A stretch of DNA of 64,000 nucleotides. Source: CALMEC01 sp964628685 (lineage in GTDB: Bacteria > Actinomycetota > Thermoleophilia > Miltoncostaeales > Miltoncostaeaceae). Positions 12,580 through 22,032 of the stretch are shown piece after piece. The stretch spans positions 310,001-374,000 of the forward strand of contig CAZVNM010000001.1 in the NCBI GenBank assembly GCA_964628685.1, given 5' to 3'. Each line of letters starts with the position of its first letter. Within the stretch, counting starts at the first letter, position 1. Under the pieces are notes generated by a model that searched no databases, had not been told where the DNA came from, and saw only the letters and a program-made list of their open reading frames with translations. The position numbers were made by a program, and so were the translations under genes.

Positions 12580-12743
12580 GCCCCGGGCGCGACGCGTCCT
12601 CGGGCGACGTCGCGATCCGTTGATCGCCAACCACCACCGCCCACCGGGTGTGGGGCCGCCCTACGATCGGTGGTCAGCGGTCATGTCCCCGGCCGGCGGC
12701 CCGAGGGACGACGACCGGTCGCATGCGGCGGAAGGGGTCCCCG

Positions 12744-15566
12744 ATGGCCGACATCCTGGGGTCACGAGCTCATCTCGACGTCGACGGCACCGACTACGTC
12801 ATCCATCGGCTCGACGCGGTCGATGGGACGGAGCGCCTGCCGTACAGCCTGAAGGTCCTGCTCGAGAACGTGCTGCGCACGGGGGGTGGTGATACCGGCG
12901 CCGAGCAGGCGATGGCGATCGCCGGGTGGCGTCCGCAGGACGAGCCGTCGTCGGAGATTGCGTTCATGCCGGCGCGGGTGCTCATGCAGGACTTCACCGG
13001 CGTGCCCTGCGTGGTCGACCTCGTGGCGATGCGCGACGCGATCGAGGAGCTGGGCGGCGACACGACGCGCATCAACCCGCTCATCCCGACCGAGCTCGTC
13101 ATCGACCACTCGGTCATCGTCGACGCGTTCGGGCGATCGGACGCCTTCCAGATCAACGCCGAGCGCGAGTTCGAGCGCAACCGCGAGCGCTACCAGCTGC
13201 TGCGCTGGGGACAGACGGCGTTCACCGACTTCGCGGTCGTGCCGCCGGACACCGGCATCTGCCACCAGATCAACCTGGAGTACCTCTCGCGCGTGGTCTT
13301 CACCCGCGAGGAGGGCGACGAGGTCCTCGCCTACCCGGACACGCTGGTGGGCACCGACTCGCACACCCCCATGGTGAACGGCCTGGGCGTCCTCGGCTGG
13401 GGTGTGGGCGGCATCGAGGCCGAGGCCACGATGCTGGGACAGCCCCTCAGTCTCCTGCTGCCACAGGTCCTCGGCCTGCGCCTCACCGGCGCGCTGCCCG
13501 CGGGCAGCACCGCCACCGACCTGGTGCTCACCATCACCGAGCTCCTTCGCCAGACCGGCGTGGTGGGGAAGTTCGTCGAGTTCTACGGGCCGGGTGTGGG
13601 CGCGGTGCGTCTGGCCGACAGGGCGACGATCGGCAACATGAGCCCCGAGTACGGGGCGACGTGCGCGATCTTCCCGATCGACGACGTCACCCTCGACTAC
13701 CTGCGGCTGACCGGCCGCGACGAGCACCGGATCCGTCTGGTCGAGGCGTACGCGAAGGAACAGGGCATGTGGCACCGGCCGGACCACGAGCCCGAGTACT
13801 CGCAGACGCTGGAGCTCGACCTCGCCACGGTCGAGCCGTCGATCGCCGGTCCCAAACGTCCGCAGGACCGCATCCCGCTCCGCGCCGCCCACGTCACCGT
13901 CGGGCGTCTCCTGGCCGCCGACCGCGCGGCCCCCACCCGCACCCCAGGACTGGACGAGGCCGGCCGCCAGTCGTTCCCGGCGAGCGATCCGGTCGCCATC
14001 GACCGCAACCGCCCCGAGGACCGCCCGCGGGCCCGCAAACCCGGTCAGCCTGAGGTGGACTGGCCGCATCATCCGGTCGCGACCACCCTGGACGACACAC
14101 CGATCACCCTGGACAACGGGCACGTCGTCATCGCGGCCATCACCTCCTGCACCAACACGTCGAACCCGTCGGTCATGGTCGGTGCGGCGCTCCTCGCCCG
14201 CAACGCGGTCAAGCGGGGCCTCACCCAGAAGCCGTGGGTCAAGACCTCTCTCGCACCCGGGTCCCGTGTCGTGACGGACTACTACGACGCCGCCGGCCTC
14301 ACTCCGTACCTCGAACAGCTCGGCTTCTCGCTGGTCGGATACGGGTGCACCACCTGCATCGGAAACTCCGGTCCGCTCATCCCCCAGGTCAGCGAGGCCG
14401 TGGTCGCGAACGACCTGACCGTCTGCTCGGTCCTGTCGGGCAACCGCAACTTCGAGGGACGCATCCACCCGGAGACGCGCATGAACTTCCTCGCGTCACC
14501 GCCGCTCGTCATCGCCTACGCGCTCGCGGGGACCCTCGAGACCGACCTGCTGAACGATCCGCTCGGGGTCGACCCCGATGGCCGGGACGTTTTCCTCAGC
14601 GACATCTGGCCGTCGGCCGACGAGGTCGCCGAGGTCGTCGGCCAACACGTGCGCACCGAGCTCTTCACGAAGCGGAGCGCCGACATCATGGACGGCGACG
14701 AGCGCTGGCGGAGCCTGCCCACGAGCACCGAGACCACCTTCGCGTGGGACCCGGAGTCGACCTACGTCCGCAGGCCGCCGTTCTTCGACGGCATGGGCCG
14801 CACCCCGCCCGCCGTGCGGGACATCACCGGGGCACGGGTGCTCCTCCTGCTGGGCGACTCGGTCACCACCGACCACATCAGCCCGGCCGGCAGCATCGCC
14901 ACCAACACACCCGCGGGGAAGTACCTCATCGCCCAGGGCGTCGAGCCGCGCTCGTTCAACTCGTATGGGTCACGACGGGGCAACCACGAGGTCATGATCC
15001 GCGGCACGTTCGCCAACATCCGGCTGCGCAACCTGCTGGCGCCCGGGACCGAGGGCGGCTTCACCCGCGACTTCACCGCCGGCGGCGAGGTGGCGACCGT
15101 CCACGAGGCGTCCGAGCACTACATCGCGGCCGGCATCCCGCTGGTCATCCTCGCCGGCACCGAGTACGGCTCGGGGTCGTCCCGCGACTGGGCGGCCAAG
15201 GGCACCGCCCTCCTCGGGGTCCGCGCGGTCATCGCCCGTTCGTTCGAGCGCATCCACCGCAGCAACCTCATCGGCATGGGCGTGCTGCCGCTCCAGTTCC
15301 CGTCCGACGAGTCGGCCGAGAGCCTCGGCCTCACCGGTGAGGAGACGATCGCCATCACCGGAATGGAGGCCCTCGACGAGGACCCGACGCCGCGCACCCT
15401 GCGCGTCAGCGCCGGAGACGTGACCTTCGACGCGCGGGTGCGCATCGACACCCCGCAGGAGGCCGCGTACTTCCGCCACGGCGGCGTGCTCCAGTACGTC
15501 CTGCGCTCACTGGTCGATGGGACATCCGCGTCGACCGCCGCGGATGCCGATCGGCCGGCCGCATGA
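12744..15566 (+). CDS. acnA: Aconitate hydratase AcnA
   Basis: 940 aa, the length of the actinobacterial AcnA/IRP1-type enzyme, which interconverts citrate and isocitrate in the TCA cycle. The three [4Fe-4S] ligands are visible as C469 (SCTNTSNPS) and C535/C538 (YGCTTCIGNSG). The C-terminal swivel domain has GSGSSRDWAAKGTALLG and RSFERIHRSNLIGMGV. An extended, Arg/Pro-rich linker lies before residue 460, as in relatives. ATG 12744 is used because it follows GGAAGGGG by about six bases and matches the family N-terminus; a GTG at 12648 is in frame but adds unlike sequence. It interrupts the liv genes and faces livK. Confidence 0.96.
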   Translation: MADILGSRAHLDVDGTDYVIHRLDAVDGTERLPYSLKVLLENVLRTGGGDTGAEQAMAIAGWRPQDEPSSEIAFMPARVLMQDFTGVPCVVDLVAMRDAIEELGGDTTRINPLIPTELVIDHSVIVDAFGRSDAFQINAEREFERNRERYQLLRWGQTAFTDFAVVPPDTGICHQINLEYLSRVVFTREEGDEVLAYPDTLVGTDSHTPMVNGLGVLGWGVGGIEAEATMLGQPLSLLLPQVLGLRLTGALPAGSTATDLVLTITELLRQTGVVGKFVEFYGPGVGAVRLADRATIGNMSPEYGATCAIFPIDDVTLDYLRLTGRDEHRIRLVEAYAKEQGMWHRPDHEPEYSQTLELDLATVEPSIAGPKRPQDRIPLRAAHVTVGRLLAADRAAPTRTPGLDEAGRQSFPASDPVAIDRNRPEDRPRARKPGQPEVDWPHHPVATTLDDTPITLDNGHVVIAAITSCTNTSNPSVMVGAALLARNAVKRGLTQKPWVKTSLAPGSRVVTDYYDAAGLTPYLEQLGFSLVGYGCTTCIGNSGPLIPQVSEAVVANDLTVCSVLSGNRNFEGRIHPETRMNFLASPPLVIAYALAGTLETDLLNDPLGVDPDGRDVFLSDIWPSADEVAEVVGQHVRTELFTKRSADIMDGDERWRSLPTSTETTFAWDPESTYVRRPPFFDGMGRTPPAVRDITGARVLLLLGDSVTTDHISPAGSIATNTPAGKYLIAQGVEPRSFNSYGSRRGNHEVMIRGTFANIRLRNLLAPGTEGGFTRDFTAGGEVATVHEASEHYIAAGIPLVILAGTEYGSGSSRDWAAKGTALLGVRAVIARSFERIHRSNLIGMGVLPLQFPSDESAESLGLTGEETIAITGMEALDEDPTPRTLRVSAGDVTFDARVRIDTPQEAAYFRHGGVLQYVLRSLVDGTSASTAADADRPAA

Positions 15567-15585
15567 GTGAGCGCGGGGCGCCCTG

Positions 15586-15617
15586 CGGGCGGTGGGACCG
15601 TTCGGCCCCACCGCCCG
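15586..15617. terminator. Bidirectional hairpin between acnA and livK
   Basis: An 11-bp perfect GC-rich stem (15586-15596 with 15607-15617) with a 10-base loop lies midway between two convergent genes. There is no T-run on the plus strand, so termination on both sides is inferred from position and stem strength. Confidence 0.55.
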
Positions 15618-15654
15618 ACAGTGGGCGGTGCGTGTGCACCGGCCCGTGCGTCCG

Positions 15655-16956
15655 TCAGTCGCCCGCGGTGACCGGCACGACCTTGTCGCTGTCGACCAGC
15701 TTGCCACCCTCGTACTTCCAGGTGCCGTAGCTGGCGGCCGCCGGGTCGCCGTTGTCGTCGAGGTCGATCGGACCCGAGGCGCCCTCGTAGTCGATGTCCT
15801 CACCGGCCTTGACGGCCTTCAGCGCGTCCTCCAGCTGCTCGAAGGTGTACTTGGTCCCGGGTGCGCCGGAGACCTCCTTGAGCTTCGCGGCGACGGCCTT
15901 GCCGTCGCTGCTCCCCGCGCGGACCGAGGCCAGGCCGTAGAGCACGATCGCGTCGAACATCTGGGCGTCGTAGGTCTGACGGTCGGTCTTGACCTTCTCC
16001 TTCCAGAGGTCGTCGAACTGCTTGCCGGCCGGCGCGTCGAGGCTCGTCGGCACCGTGCCCTGCATGCCCTCGGTCGCCTTGGCCGGACCGGACTTGGGCA
16101 GGTCGGGCGAGCGCAGGCCGTCGGCCGTCCACGTCTTTGCGGCGTCCCACTTCCCGGTGCGGATGAGCGCGGGGCCCATCTTCGCCCATGCCTCGGGGAA
16201 GTCGATGATCACCCACGCGGCGGGATCGCCGCCCGCCAGCTGACCCGCCTCACTCGAGAGCGACTGCGCCTTCGGGTTGTAGGCGACGTTCTTGCCGATC
16301 TTGCCGCCACCGGCCTCCCACGCCTTGCTGAACTCGGCGATGAGCGCGTTGCCGTATGCATCGTTGCGCCCGCCGGTGTTGACGGTCGCGTCCTTGCCGA
16401 TCGACTCACCGAGGACGTCCGCGAGGACCTTGCCCTGAAGCGCGTCCGACGGGGCGGTGCGCCCCAGGAGCCCCTCGTCCTCGATGGAGGTCACGTCCGG
16501 TGACGTGGCGGACGGGCTCAGCACCGGCACGCCGGCCGGCACCGCCACGTTCTCCGCCACCGCGATGGTCTCCGAACTCGCCATCGGCCCGGCAAGCACG
16601 TTCACACCGTCGGACTCGATCAGCTTGGTGGCCGCCTCCGTGGCGCCCTGCGGGTCGGTCTTGGTGTCCTCGTTCTTGAGCGAGAGCGTCAGGTCGACAC
16701 CCGCGGCCTTCGCCGCCTCGTTGACCGTGTCGGCGGCGAGCTTGGCCGCGTCGGCGTTGGGACCGCCGAACGGCGCCAGGTCGCCGGTGAGCGGAACGAG
16801 CACGCCCACCTTCAGCTGGCCCACATCACCGCCCGCGCCGCCGGCGTCGCCCGTGCCGCCCGTGTCGGATCCGCTTCCGCCGCAACCGGAGACGGCGCCG
16901 GCGGCGAGTGCCGCCGCCGCCAGCATCACCACCGTTCTGGAGTGCTTCACATTCAC
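15655..16956 (-). CDS. livK: Branched-chain amino-acid ABC transporter substrate-binding lipoprotein
   Basis: 433 aa. A lipoprotein signal peptide (VVMLAAAALAAGAVSGCGG, lipobox VSGC) is followed by a Gly/Ser/Asp linker and a periplasmic-binding fold of the LivJ/LivK type (Peripla_BP_6), starting LKVGVLVPLTGDLAPFG. It should be tethered outside the membrane and deliver ligand to LivHMGF, encoded across acnA on the other strand. The GTG at 16956 is close behind a GGGGGAG site; GTG at 16950 is an alternative. A TAGGCT box about 65 bp upstream resembles the -10 candidate before livH. The ligand cannot be fixed from sequence. Confidence 0.9.
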   Translation of the reverse strand: MNVKHSRTVVMLAAAALAAGAVSGCGGSGSDTGGTGDAGGAGGDVGQLKVGVLVPLTGDLAPFGGPNADAAKLAADTVNEAAKAAGVDLTLSLKNEDTKTDPQGATEAATKLIESDGVNVLAGPMASSETIAVAENVAVPAGVPVLSPSATSPDVTSIEDEGLLGRTAPSDALQGKVLADVLGESIGKDATVNTGGRNDAYGNALIAEFSKAWEAGGGKIGKNVAYNPKAQSLSSEAGQLAGGDPAAWVIIDFPEAWAKMGPALIRTGKWDAAKTWTADGLRSPDLPKSGPAKATEGMQGTVPTSLDAPAGKQFDDLWKEKVKTDRQTYDAQMFDAIVLYGLASVRAGSSDGKAVAAKLKEVSGAPGTKYTFEQLEDALKAVKAGEDIDYEGASGPIDLDDNGDPAAASYGTWKYEGGKLVDSDKVVPVTAGD

Positions 16957-17163
16957 TCTTCTCCCCCTTTTTCACGTGATCGCCACCGGTCCGCCCGAGG
17001 CGATTCAGCGAGCCTAACCGCCGTCGGGCCCGGTGGCGAATTTTTCCCACCACCGGCGGATGATCCACGGACGGGACATCCGTCCGCACACGATGTGACG
17101 AACCGGCGACGAGCAGCGTCCGCACGTGTCACGGGACGGGACGCGCAGAGTAGTGTCCGGGAT

Positions 17164-18399
17164 GTGAGCGCAACGCGCGTATTCGGAATCGTTCTGGCGG
17201 GTGGCGAGGGGAAACGCCTGTGGCCGCTCACCGAGGACCGGGCCAAACCGGCCGTGCCGTTCGGCGGTGACTACCGCCTGGTGGACTTCGCGCTGTCCAA
17301 CCTCGTCAACGCCGGCTTCCTGCGGATCGCGGTGCTGACGCAGTACAAGAGCCACAGCCTCGACCGTCACGTCGCGACGACGTGGCGCCTCTCGCCGCTG
17401 CTCGGCCACTACGTGGCGCCGGTACCCGCCCAGATGCGCCGCGGCCCCCGCTGGTTCGCCGGGTCGGCCGACGCCATCTTCCAGAACCTCAACCTCATCG
17501 CCGACGAGCGCCCCACCCACATCCTCGTGTTCGGCGCCGACCACGTCTACCGCATGGACCCGCGCCAGATGCTCGAGCAGCACATCGCGTCGGGGGCCGG
17601 CGTCACCGTCGCCGCCATCCGCGTGCCGCGGGAGGGCGCCGCCGAGTTCGGCGTCATCGTCCCCGACGAGAACGGCCGCATCGCGGAGTTCAAGGAGAAG
17701 CCCAAGACGGTGGAGGGCCTGCCGGACGCGCCCGACCAGGTCCTCGCGTCGATGGGCAACTACGTGTTCACCACCGCCGCGCTCATCGAGGCGGTCAGCG
17801 TCGACGCGCGCGACGACGCCTCGCGCCACGACCTGGGCGGCAACATCATCCCGTGGATGGTCGAGCAGGGCGACGCGGCCGTCTACGACTTCGTGGGCAA
17901 CGTCGTCCCCGGCCAGTCGGCCCGCGAGCAGGGGTACTGGCGCGACGTGGGCACCATCGACGCCTACTACGAGGCCAACATGGACCTCATCAGCGTCAAC
18001 CCGATCTTCAACCTGTACAACGATTCGTGGCCCATCCTCACCTCGCGTGACCCCTTCCCGCCGGCCAAGTTCGTCTTCAGTGAGGAGGACCGCACCGGCG
18101 CCGCCTACGACTCGATGATCTCGGCGGGCGTGATCGTGTCGGGCGGCACCATCCGGCGCTCCATCGTCTCGCCCGGCGTCCGCGTGGAGGACCGCGCCAC
18201 GGTGGAGGACGCGGTGGTGATGCACGGTGCCACCATCGGTCCCGGCGCCGTGGTGCGTCGCGCCATCATCGACAAGAACGTCGTCGTCGCCCCGGGCGCC
18301 GAGATCGGCGTCGACCCAGAGGCGGACCGCGAGCGGTTCTCGGTCTCACCGGGCGGCGTCGTGGTGATCGGCAAGGGCGTCCACGTCGACGCCGCCTGA
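17164..18399 (+). CDS. glgC: Glucose-1-phosphate adenylyltransferase GlgC
   Basis: 411 aa, normal length. It makes ADP-glucose from glucose-1-phosphate and ATP, the committed step of bacterial glycogen (and, in actinobacteria, maltose-1-phosphate) synthesis. The nucleotidyltransferase motif is VLAGGEGKRLWPLTEDRAKP; PAQMRRGPRWFAGSADAI and a C-terminal left-handed beta-helix region (GGTIRRSIVSPGVRV) follow. The GTG at 17164 matches the family start; the upstream frame to 16942 is open but has unrelated sequence. The stop overlaps the glgA start (TGATG, one base), indicating coupled translation. Confidence 0.96.
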   Translation: MSATRVFGIVLAGGEGKRLWPLTEDRAKPAVPFGGDYRLVDFALSNLVNAGFLRIAVLTQYKSHSLDRHVATTWRLSPLLGHYVAPVPAQMRRGPRWFAGSADAIFQNLNLIADERPTHILVFGADHVYRMDPRQMLEQHIASGAGVTVAAIRVPREGAAEFGVIVPDENGRIAEFKEKPKTVEGLPDAPDQVLASMGNYVFTTAALIEAVSVDARDDASRHDLGGNIIPWMVEQGDAAVYDFVGNVVPGQSAREQGYWRDVGTIDAYYEANMDLISVNPIFNLYNDSWPILTSRDPFPPAKFVFSEEDRTGAAYDSMISAGVIVSGGTIRRSIVSPGVRVEDRATVEDAVVMHGATIGPGAVVRRAIIDKNVVVAPGAEIGVDPEADRERFSVSPGGVVVIGKGVHVDAA

Positions 18400-19601
18400 T
18401 GCGCGTCGCCATCTACACGCGGGAGTTCCCGCCGGAGGTCTACGGCGGCGCGGGCGTCCACGTCGAGTACCTGGCCCGTGAGCTCGCCTCCCGGGTCGAT
18501 CTGGCCGTCCACTGCTGGGGGGCCGACCGCCCCGCCCCCGCCGGCATGGACCTCACCGCACACCGGCCCTGGGCCGAGCTCGACGGTGGCGACCCCTCCC
18601 GCGCGGCGCTGGCGGCGCTGTCGGTCGACCTGGCGATGGCGGGCGACGCCGACCGGCCGCAGATCGCCCACTCCCACACCTGGTACGCCAACATGGCCGG
18701 TCACCTGACCGGGCTCATCCACGACATCCCCCACGTGGCGACGGTCCACAGTCTCGAGCCCATGCGCCCGTGGAAGGCCGAGCAGCTCGGCGGCGGCTAC
18801 GCGGTGTCGAGCTGGTGCGAACGCACGGCGCTCGAGGCCGCGGCAGCGATCATCGCGGTGTCGGCCGGTCACCGTGAGGACATCCTGCGCTGCTACCCGG
18901 CGATCGACCCCGACCGCGTGACCGTGATCCGAAACGGCATCGACGTCGACGAGTACCGGCCGGTGTCCGACACCGACGTGCTGGAGCGTCACGGCATCGA
19001 TCCGGACCGCCCCATCGCCGTGTTCGTGGGACGCATCACCCGGCAGAAGGGCCTCACCCACCTGCTGGACGCGGCGCGCGACATCGATCCGCAGACGCAG
19101 CTCGTCCTGTGCGCCGGCGCACCGGACACACCCCAGATCGGCGCCGAGACGGCCGCCAGGGTCCAGGCATTGCAGACGACGCGCGGCAACGTCATCTGGA
19201 TCGCCGACATGCTCCCCAAGGCCGACGTGGCCCAGATCCTCGGCCACGCCGACGTATTCGTGTGCCCGTCGGTGTACGAACCGCTGGGAATCGTCAACCT
19301 GGAGGCCATGGCGTGCGCCACCGCCGTGGTGGCGAGCGCGGTCGGCGGCATCCCCGAGGTGGTCGACGACGGCCGCACCGGCACCCTCGTGCGCTACGAG
19401 GCCGTGGACGACGGCACCGGCACACCCGTCGATCCGGCGGGATTCGCCCGCGACCTGGCCGACGCCGTCAACGCGCTGGTCGCCGACCCGGACCGGGCCC
19501 GTACCTTCGGCGTCGCGGGACGCGCCCGCGCGGACGCGGAGTTCTCGTGGGCGGCGGTGGCCGACGCCACGGTCGCGCTGTACGCCGGGCTCATTCGCTG
19601 A
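18399..19601 (+). CDS. glgA: GT4-family glycogen synthase / maltose-1-phosphate synthase (GlgA/GlgM type)
   Basis: 400 aa, a GT-B retaining glycosyltransferase of family GT4, much shorter than GT5 GlgA. Motifs: EFPPEVYGGAGVHVEYLARE at the N-terminus (acceptor/donor loop), FVGRITRQKG between domains and the donor-site glutamate region SVYEPLGIVNLEAMACATAV. Mycobacterial relatives transfer glucose from ADP-glucose to glucose-1-phosphate to make maltose-1-phosphate for the GlgE pathway; a glycogen synthase role is also possible. No glgE is in the window. It is coupled to glgC by a one-base overlap. Confidence 0.92.
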   Translation: MRVAIYTREFPPEVYGGAGVHVEYLARELASRVDLAVHCWGADRPAPAGMDLTAHRPWAELDGGDPSRAALAALSVDLAMAGDADRPQIAHSHTWYANMAGHLTGLIHDIPHVATVHSLEPMRPWKAEQLGGGYAVSSWCERTALEAAAAIIAVSAGHREDILRCYPAIDPDRVTVIRNGIDVDEYRPVSDTDVLERHGIDPDRPIAVFVGRITRQKGLTHLLDAARDIDPQTQLVLCAGAPDTPQIGAETAARVQALQTTRGNVIWIADMLPKADVAQILGHADVFVCPSVYEPLGIVNLEAMACATAVVASAVGGIPEVVDDGRTGTLVRYEAVDDGTGTPVDPAGFARDLADAVNALVADPDRARTFGVAGRARADAEFSWAAVADATVALYAGLIR

Positions 19602-19624
19602 GATACGGCCCCGGGAGTCCGCGC

Positions 19625-19645
19625 TCAGCCTCGACTCGAGGCTGA
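19625..19645. terminator. Hairpin after glgCA (possible terminator)
   Basis: A 21-bp palindromic sequence with 10-bp perfect arms and one central base lies 23 bp after the glgA stop. As RNA it would form an 8-bp stem with a 5-base loop. There is no T-run, so an operator role is equally possible. Confidence 0.4.
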
Positions 19646-19648
19646 CGC

Positions 19649-19678
19649 TTGACGCCGGATACCTCGACTTTCGTATAG
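19649..19678 (+). promoter_or_regulatory. Candidate promoter of the secreted repeat protein
   Basis: TTGACG (19649-19654) is a near-perfect -35 box. Seventeen to nineteen bases on lies CGTATAG, which can serve as a weak -10. The -10 region is inside the palindrome at 19670-19694. Confidence 0.4.
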
Positions 19679-19694
19679 GCATCACCTATACGAA
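19670..19694. promoter_or_regulatory. Perfect 10-bp inverted repeat, operator-like
   Basis: TTCGTATAGG and its exact reverse complement CCTATACGAA are separated by CATCA. The arms are AT-rich against a GC-rich background and overlap the -10 region of the candidate promoter, the classic place for a repressor dimer. The regulator is unknown. Confidence 0.55.
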
Positions 19695-19829
19695 CGGGGA
19701 GTCATTCCCTGTCGTTCGTCCAGACCTTCATAAGGCTTGTAGCAGCGCGGACGACGTCTGTGCTTTCGTGTGGGCGGACCCAGATGGTCCCCACCCCGCA
19801 CGAACCCTGTCTTTCTCGGAGGCTCAGAC

Positions 19830-21920
19830 GTGACCCACCGCATCCCGCTGCGCGGCGTTCGCATGCTCGTGGCGCTGATCGCGATGATCGGCGCATTCGT
19901 GGCAGCGACGACCCAGGCCCGCGCGGCCGACATCACCGCCCAGGCCACGACAAACATCACGGTGGTCAACACGTCCGGACAGACCAACCCCGACGGTGAT
20001 CCCATCTACAGCGAGTGGGACAAGGTGCGGATGGAGATGACGTGGTCCATCCCGGACAGCGCGACGTCGGCCGACTGGTTCACCGTCCCGCTCGACCCGA
20101 ACCTCAACCGGGCGTCGTTCATCCCGTTCGAGCTGCATGACGGGGCGACGGGAGAGCTCGTGGCGACGGCCAGCGTCATCCCCGATCCGGCCAACCCCGG
20201 CCAGTGGCTGGTGCGGTTCGACCTGGAGCCCTTCGTGGACGGCAGCAGGGATGTCAACGGCACCGCGTACTTCGAGTTCTCCGTCGACCGCACCAAGCTG
20301 AACGAAAAGGATCCGACGGTCCTCGACATCTACGACACGACGATCGAGTTCCACCGCGACCCGGGACCGGACGGCCGGACCGACTACAAGTACGGCAACT
20401 GGACCGACAACGAGGGTTGGCTGCGCGAGCTCGACGCGAACGGAGCGCTCGTCCACACGAACCGCGCCCAGGTGCAGTGGGTCGTCCAGCTCCGCACGAC
20501 CCCGCTGGACAACGCCGCCGACCCGTCCGGCTGGGTGACCGCCACCATCGTCGACGAGCCCCGCCCCGGCACCGAGTTTCGCTGTGGCACCGATCCGGCC
20601 ACGGCGGTCGCACTCAAGGTCGACCGCATGGCGACGCAGGGCGCCCCCGTTGAGGCCTGGACCCGATACCGCGTGGTCTCGTGTGCCAAGGACCGCCTCG
20701 AGGTCGAGGTCACCAAGGACCGCGACGACCAGGGTGTCTTCCGCGTCCGGTTCGACGCCTGGTTCAGCACGGACGCCCAGGGTCGGCCCATCTACACCGA
20801 CGCGCAGGGCGGCGTCCACATCGGCTTCAACCCGCAGGGGTACTTCAACCGCGCGACGGTCGCCTACGACGGCGTGACGCGCACGCTCACGACCGAGCGC
20901 AAGTGGACCAACCAGGGCGGCACCGGCACCGGCACCACCCTCAAGCCCGCCATCGACATCGAGAAGCACTCGGGTGCGTGGGACGGTGTGGTGTTCACCA
21001 ACGGCGTCGCGCAGCTCGACGCCGACGGCCAGCCGGTCAACCAGCCCGACGGCGACCACGACAGCGCCCCCGGCCTGACGGTGCCCGCCGGCCAGACGAC
21101 CCCGGTGACGTTCACCATCACCAACACCGGCAACGAAACCCTCGACAACGTCACCGTCGGCGACCGCACCGACACCGGCGCGGCACTCACCAACATCACC
21201 TGCACCTTCAACGGCTCGACCACCATGCCGTTCAACGGCCTCGAACCCGGTCAGTCGTTCACCTGCACCGCCACACTCCCCGCCATCACCGCGGCCCACG
21301 CCGACACCGCCACGGTCAACGCCACCGGCCGCTACACCGGCACCACCGTCGGCGACCACGACGCTTGGCACGCCACACCGGCACCCGTCGCGCCCACGCC
21401 GCAGCCGCAGCCCCAGCCCCAGCCGCAGCCGCTGCCGCAGCCGGAGGTCAGCGACCAGATGCGGGCACCCACGCAGGCCGCGCTCAACCTGCGCAAGGTC
21501 GTCCTCACCCGCGCGCCGCGCGCCGGTGGACGGATCCTCTGGCGGATGACGGTGCGCAACACGTCGGCGACGCCCGCGACCCGCGTCCGCGTCTGCGACC
21601 GGATCCCCGCGCGTCTGTCGCTTGCCTCACCGGTCGCCCGGATCACCATCGTCACGCCCGGCCGGCCGACCGTCAGGCGCGGCGTGCGGATGACGATCAC
21701 CCGCGGGACGGCCTGTCTGACGCTCCCGACGCCGGTCAGGCGCGGCCAGCAGGTCCACGTGGTCTTCACGACGAACGTCGCGACCACGGCGCGCGGGCTC
21801 GTCCGCAACGCCGCAACCGCTCAGGGCGCCAACGCCCCGATCGCGCGGGCATCCGCCGCGGTTCGCGTCGGTCCGCCGCTCGTGCGCGGCGCGGGACGCA
21901 CCCCCGCGGTCACCGGCTGA
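19830..21920 (+). CDS. Secreted protein with DUF11-type repeat and Pro/Gln linker
   Basis: 696 aa. GTG 19830 is preceded by GGAGG (19818-19822). A signal peptide (MLVALIAMIGAFVAATTQARAA) is followed by about 370 residues rich in Asp/Asn/Thr that resemble an extracellular beta-rich domain of unknown function. Next comes a DUF11-like module (VTFTITNTGNETLDNVTVGD), then a P-Q repeat linker (APTPQPQPQPQPQPLPQPEV), then a second DUF11-like module (ILWRMTVRNTSATPATRVRV). It has no LPxTG motif or C-terminal membrane anchor, so it is probably released or held in the envelope non-covalently. Asn and Thr content is high. The upstream palindrome suggests tight regulation. Surface structure or adhesion is a guess. 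Confidence 0.75.
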   Translation: MTHRIPLRGVRMLVALIAMIGAFVAATTQARAADITAQATTNITVVNTSGQTNPDGDPIYSEWDKVRMEMTWSIPDSATSADWFTVPLDPNLNRASFIPFELHDGATGELVATASVIPDPANPGQWLVRFDLEPFVDGSRDVNGTAYFEFSVDRTKLNEKDPTVLDIYDTTIEFHRDPGPDGRTDYKYGNWTDNEGWLRELDANGALVHTNRAQVQWVVQLRTTPLDNAADPSGWVTATIVDEPRPGTEFRCGTDPATAVALKVDRMATQGAPVEAWTRYRVVSCAKDRLEVEVTKDRDDQGVFRVRFDAWFSTDAQGRPIYTDAQGGVHIGFNPQGYFNRATVAYDGVTRTLTTERKWTNQGGTGTGTTLKPAIDIEKHSGAWDGVVFTNGVAQLDADGQPVNQPDGDHDSAPGLTVPAGQTTPVTFTITNTGNETLDNVTVGDRTDTGAALTNITCTFNGSTTMPFNGLEPGQSFTCTATLPAITAAHADTATVNATGRYTGTTVGDHDAWHATPAPVAPTPQPQPQPQPQPLPQPEVSDQMRAPTQAALNLRKVVLTRAPRAGGRILWRMTVRNTSATPATRVRVCDRIPARLSLASPVARITIVTPGRPTVRRGVRMTITRGTACLTLPTPVRRGQQVHVVFTTNVATTARGLVRNAATAQGANAPIARASAAVRVGPPLVRGAGRTPAVTG

Positions 21921-21935
21921 CCGCGGCCCCGTGTT

Positions 21936-21967
21936 CCGGTGGGGCGGGTGAACGCCCGCCCCACCGG
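21936..21967 (+). terminator. Strong hairpin terminator
   Basis: A perfect 13-bp stem (21936-21948 with 21955-21967) with a 6-base loop is followed by GTTTCG. It lies 15 bp after the secreted-protein stop. Confidence 0.65.
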
Positions 21968-22032
21968 GTTTCGCCGTGCCGTCGGCGCGGTATGTGACCA
22001 TTCACCGGATTGTTCGATCTGAGGGGGTCACG

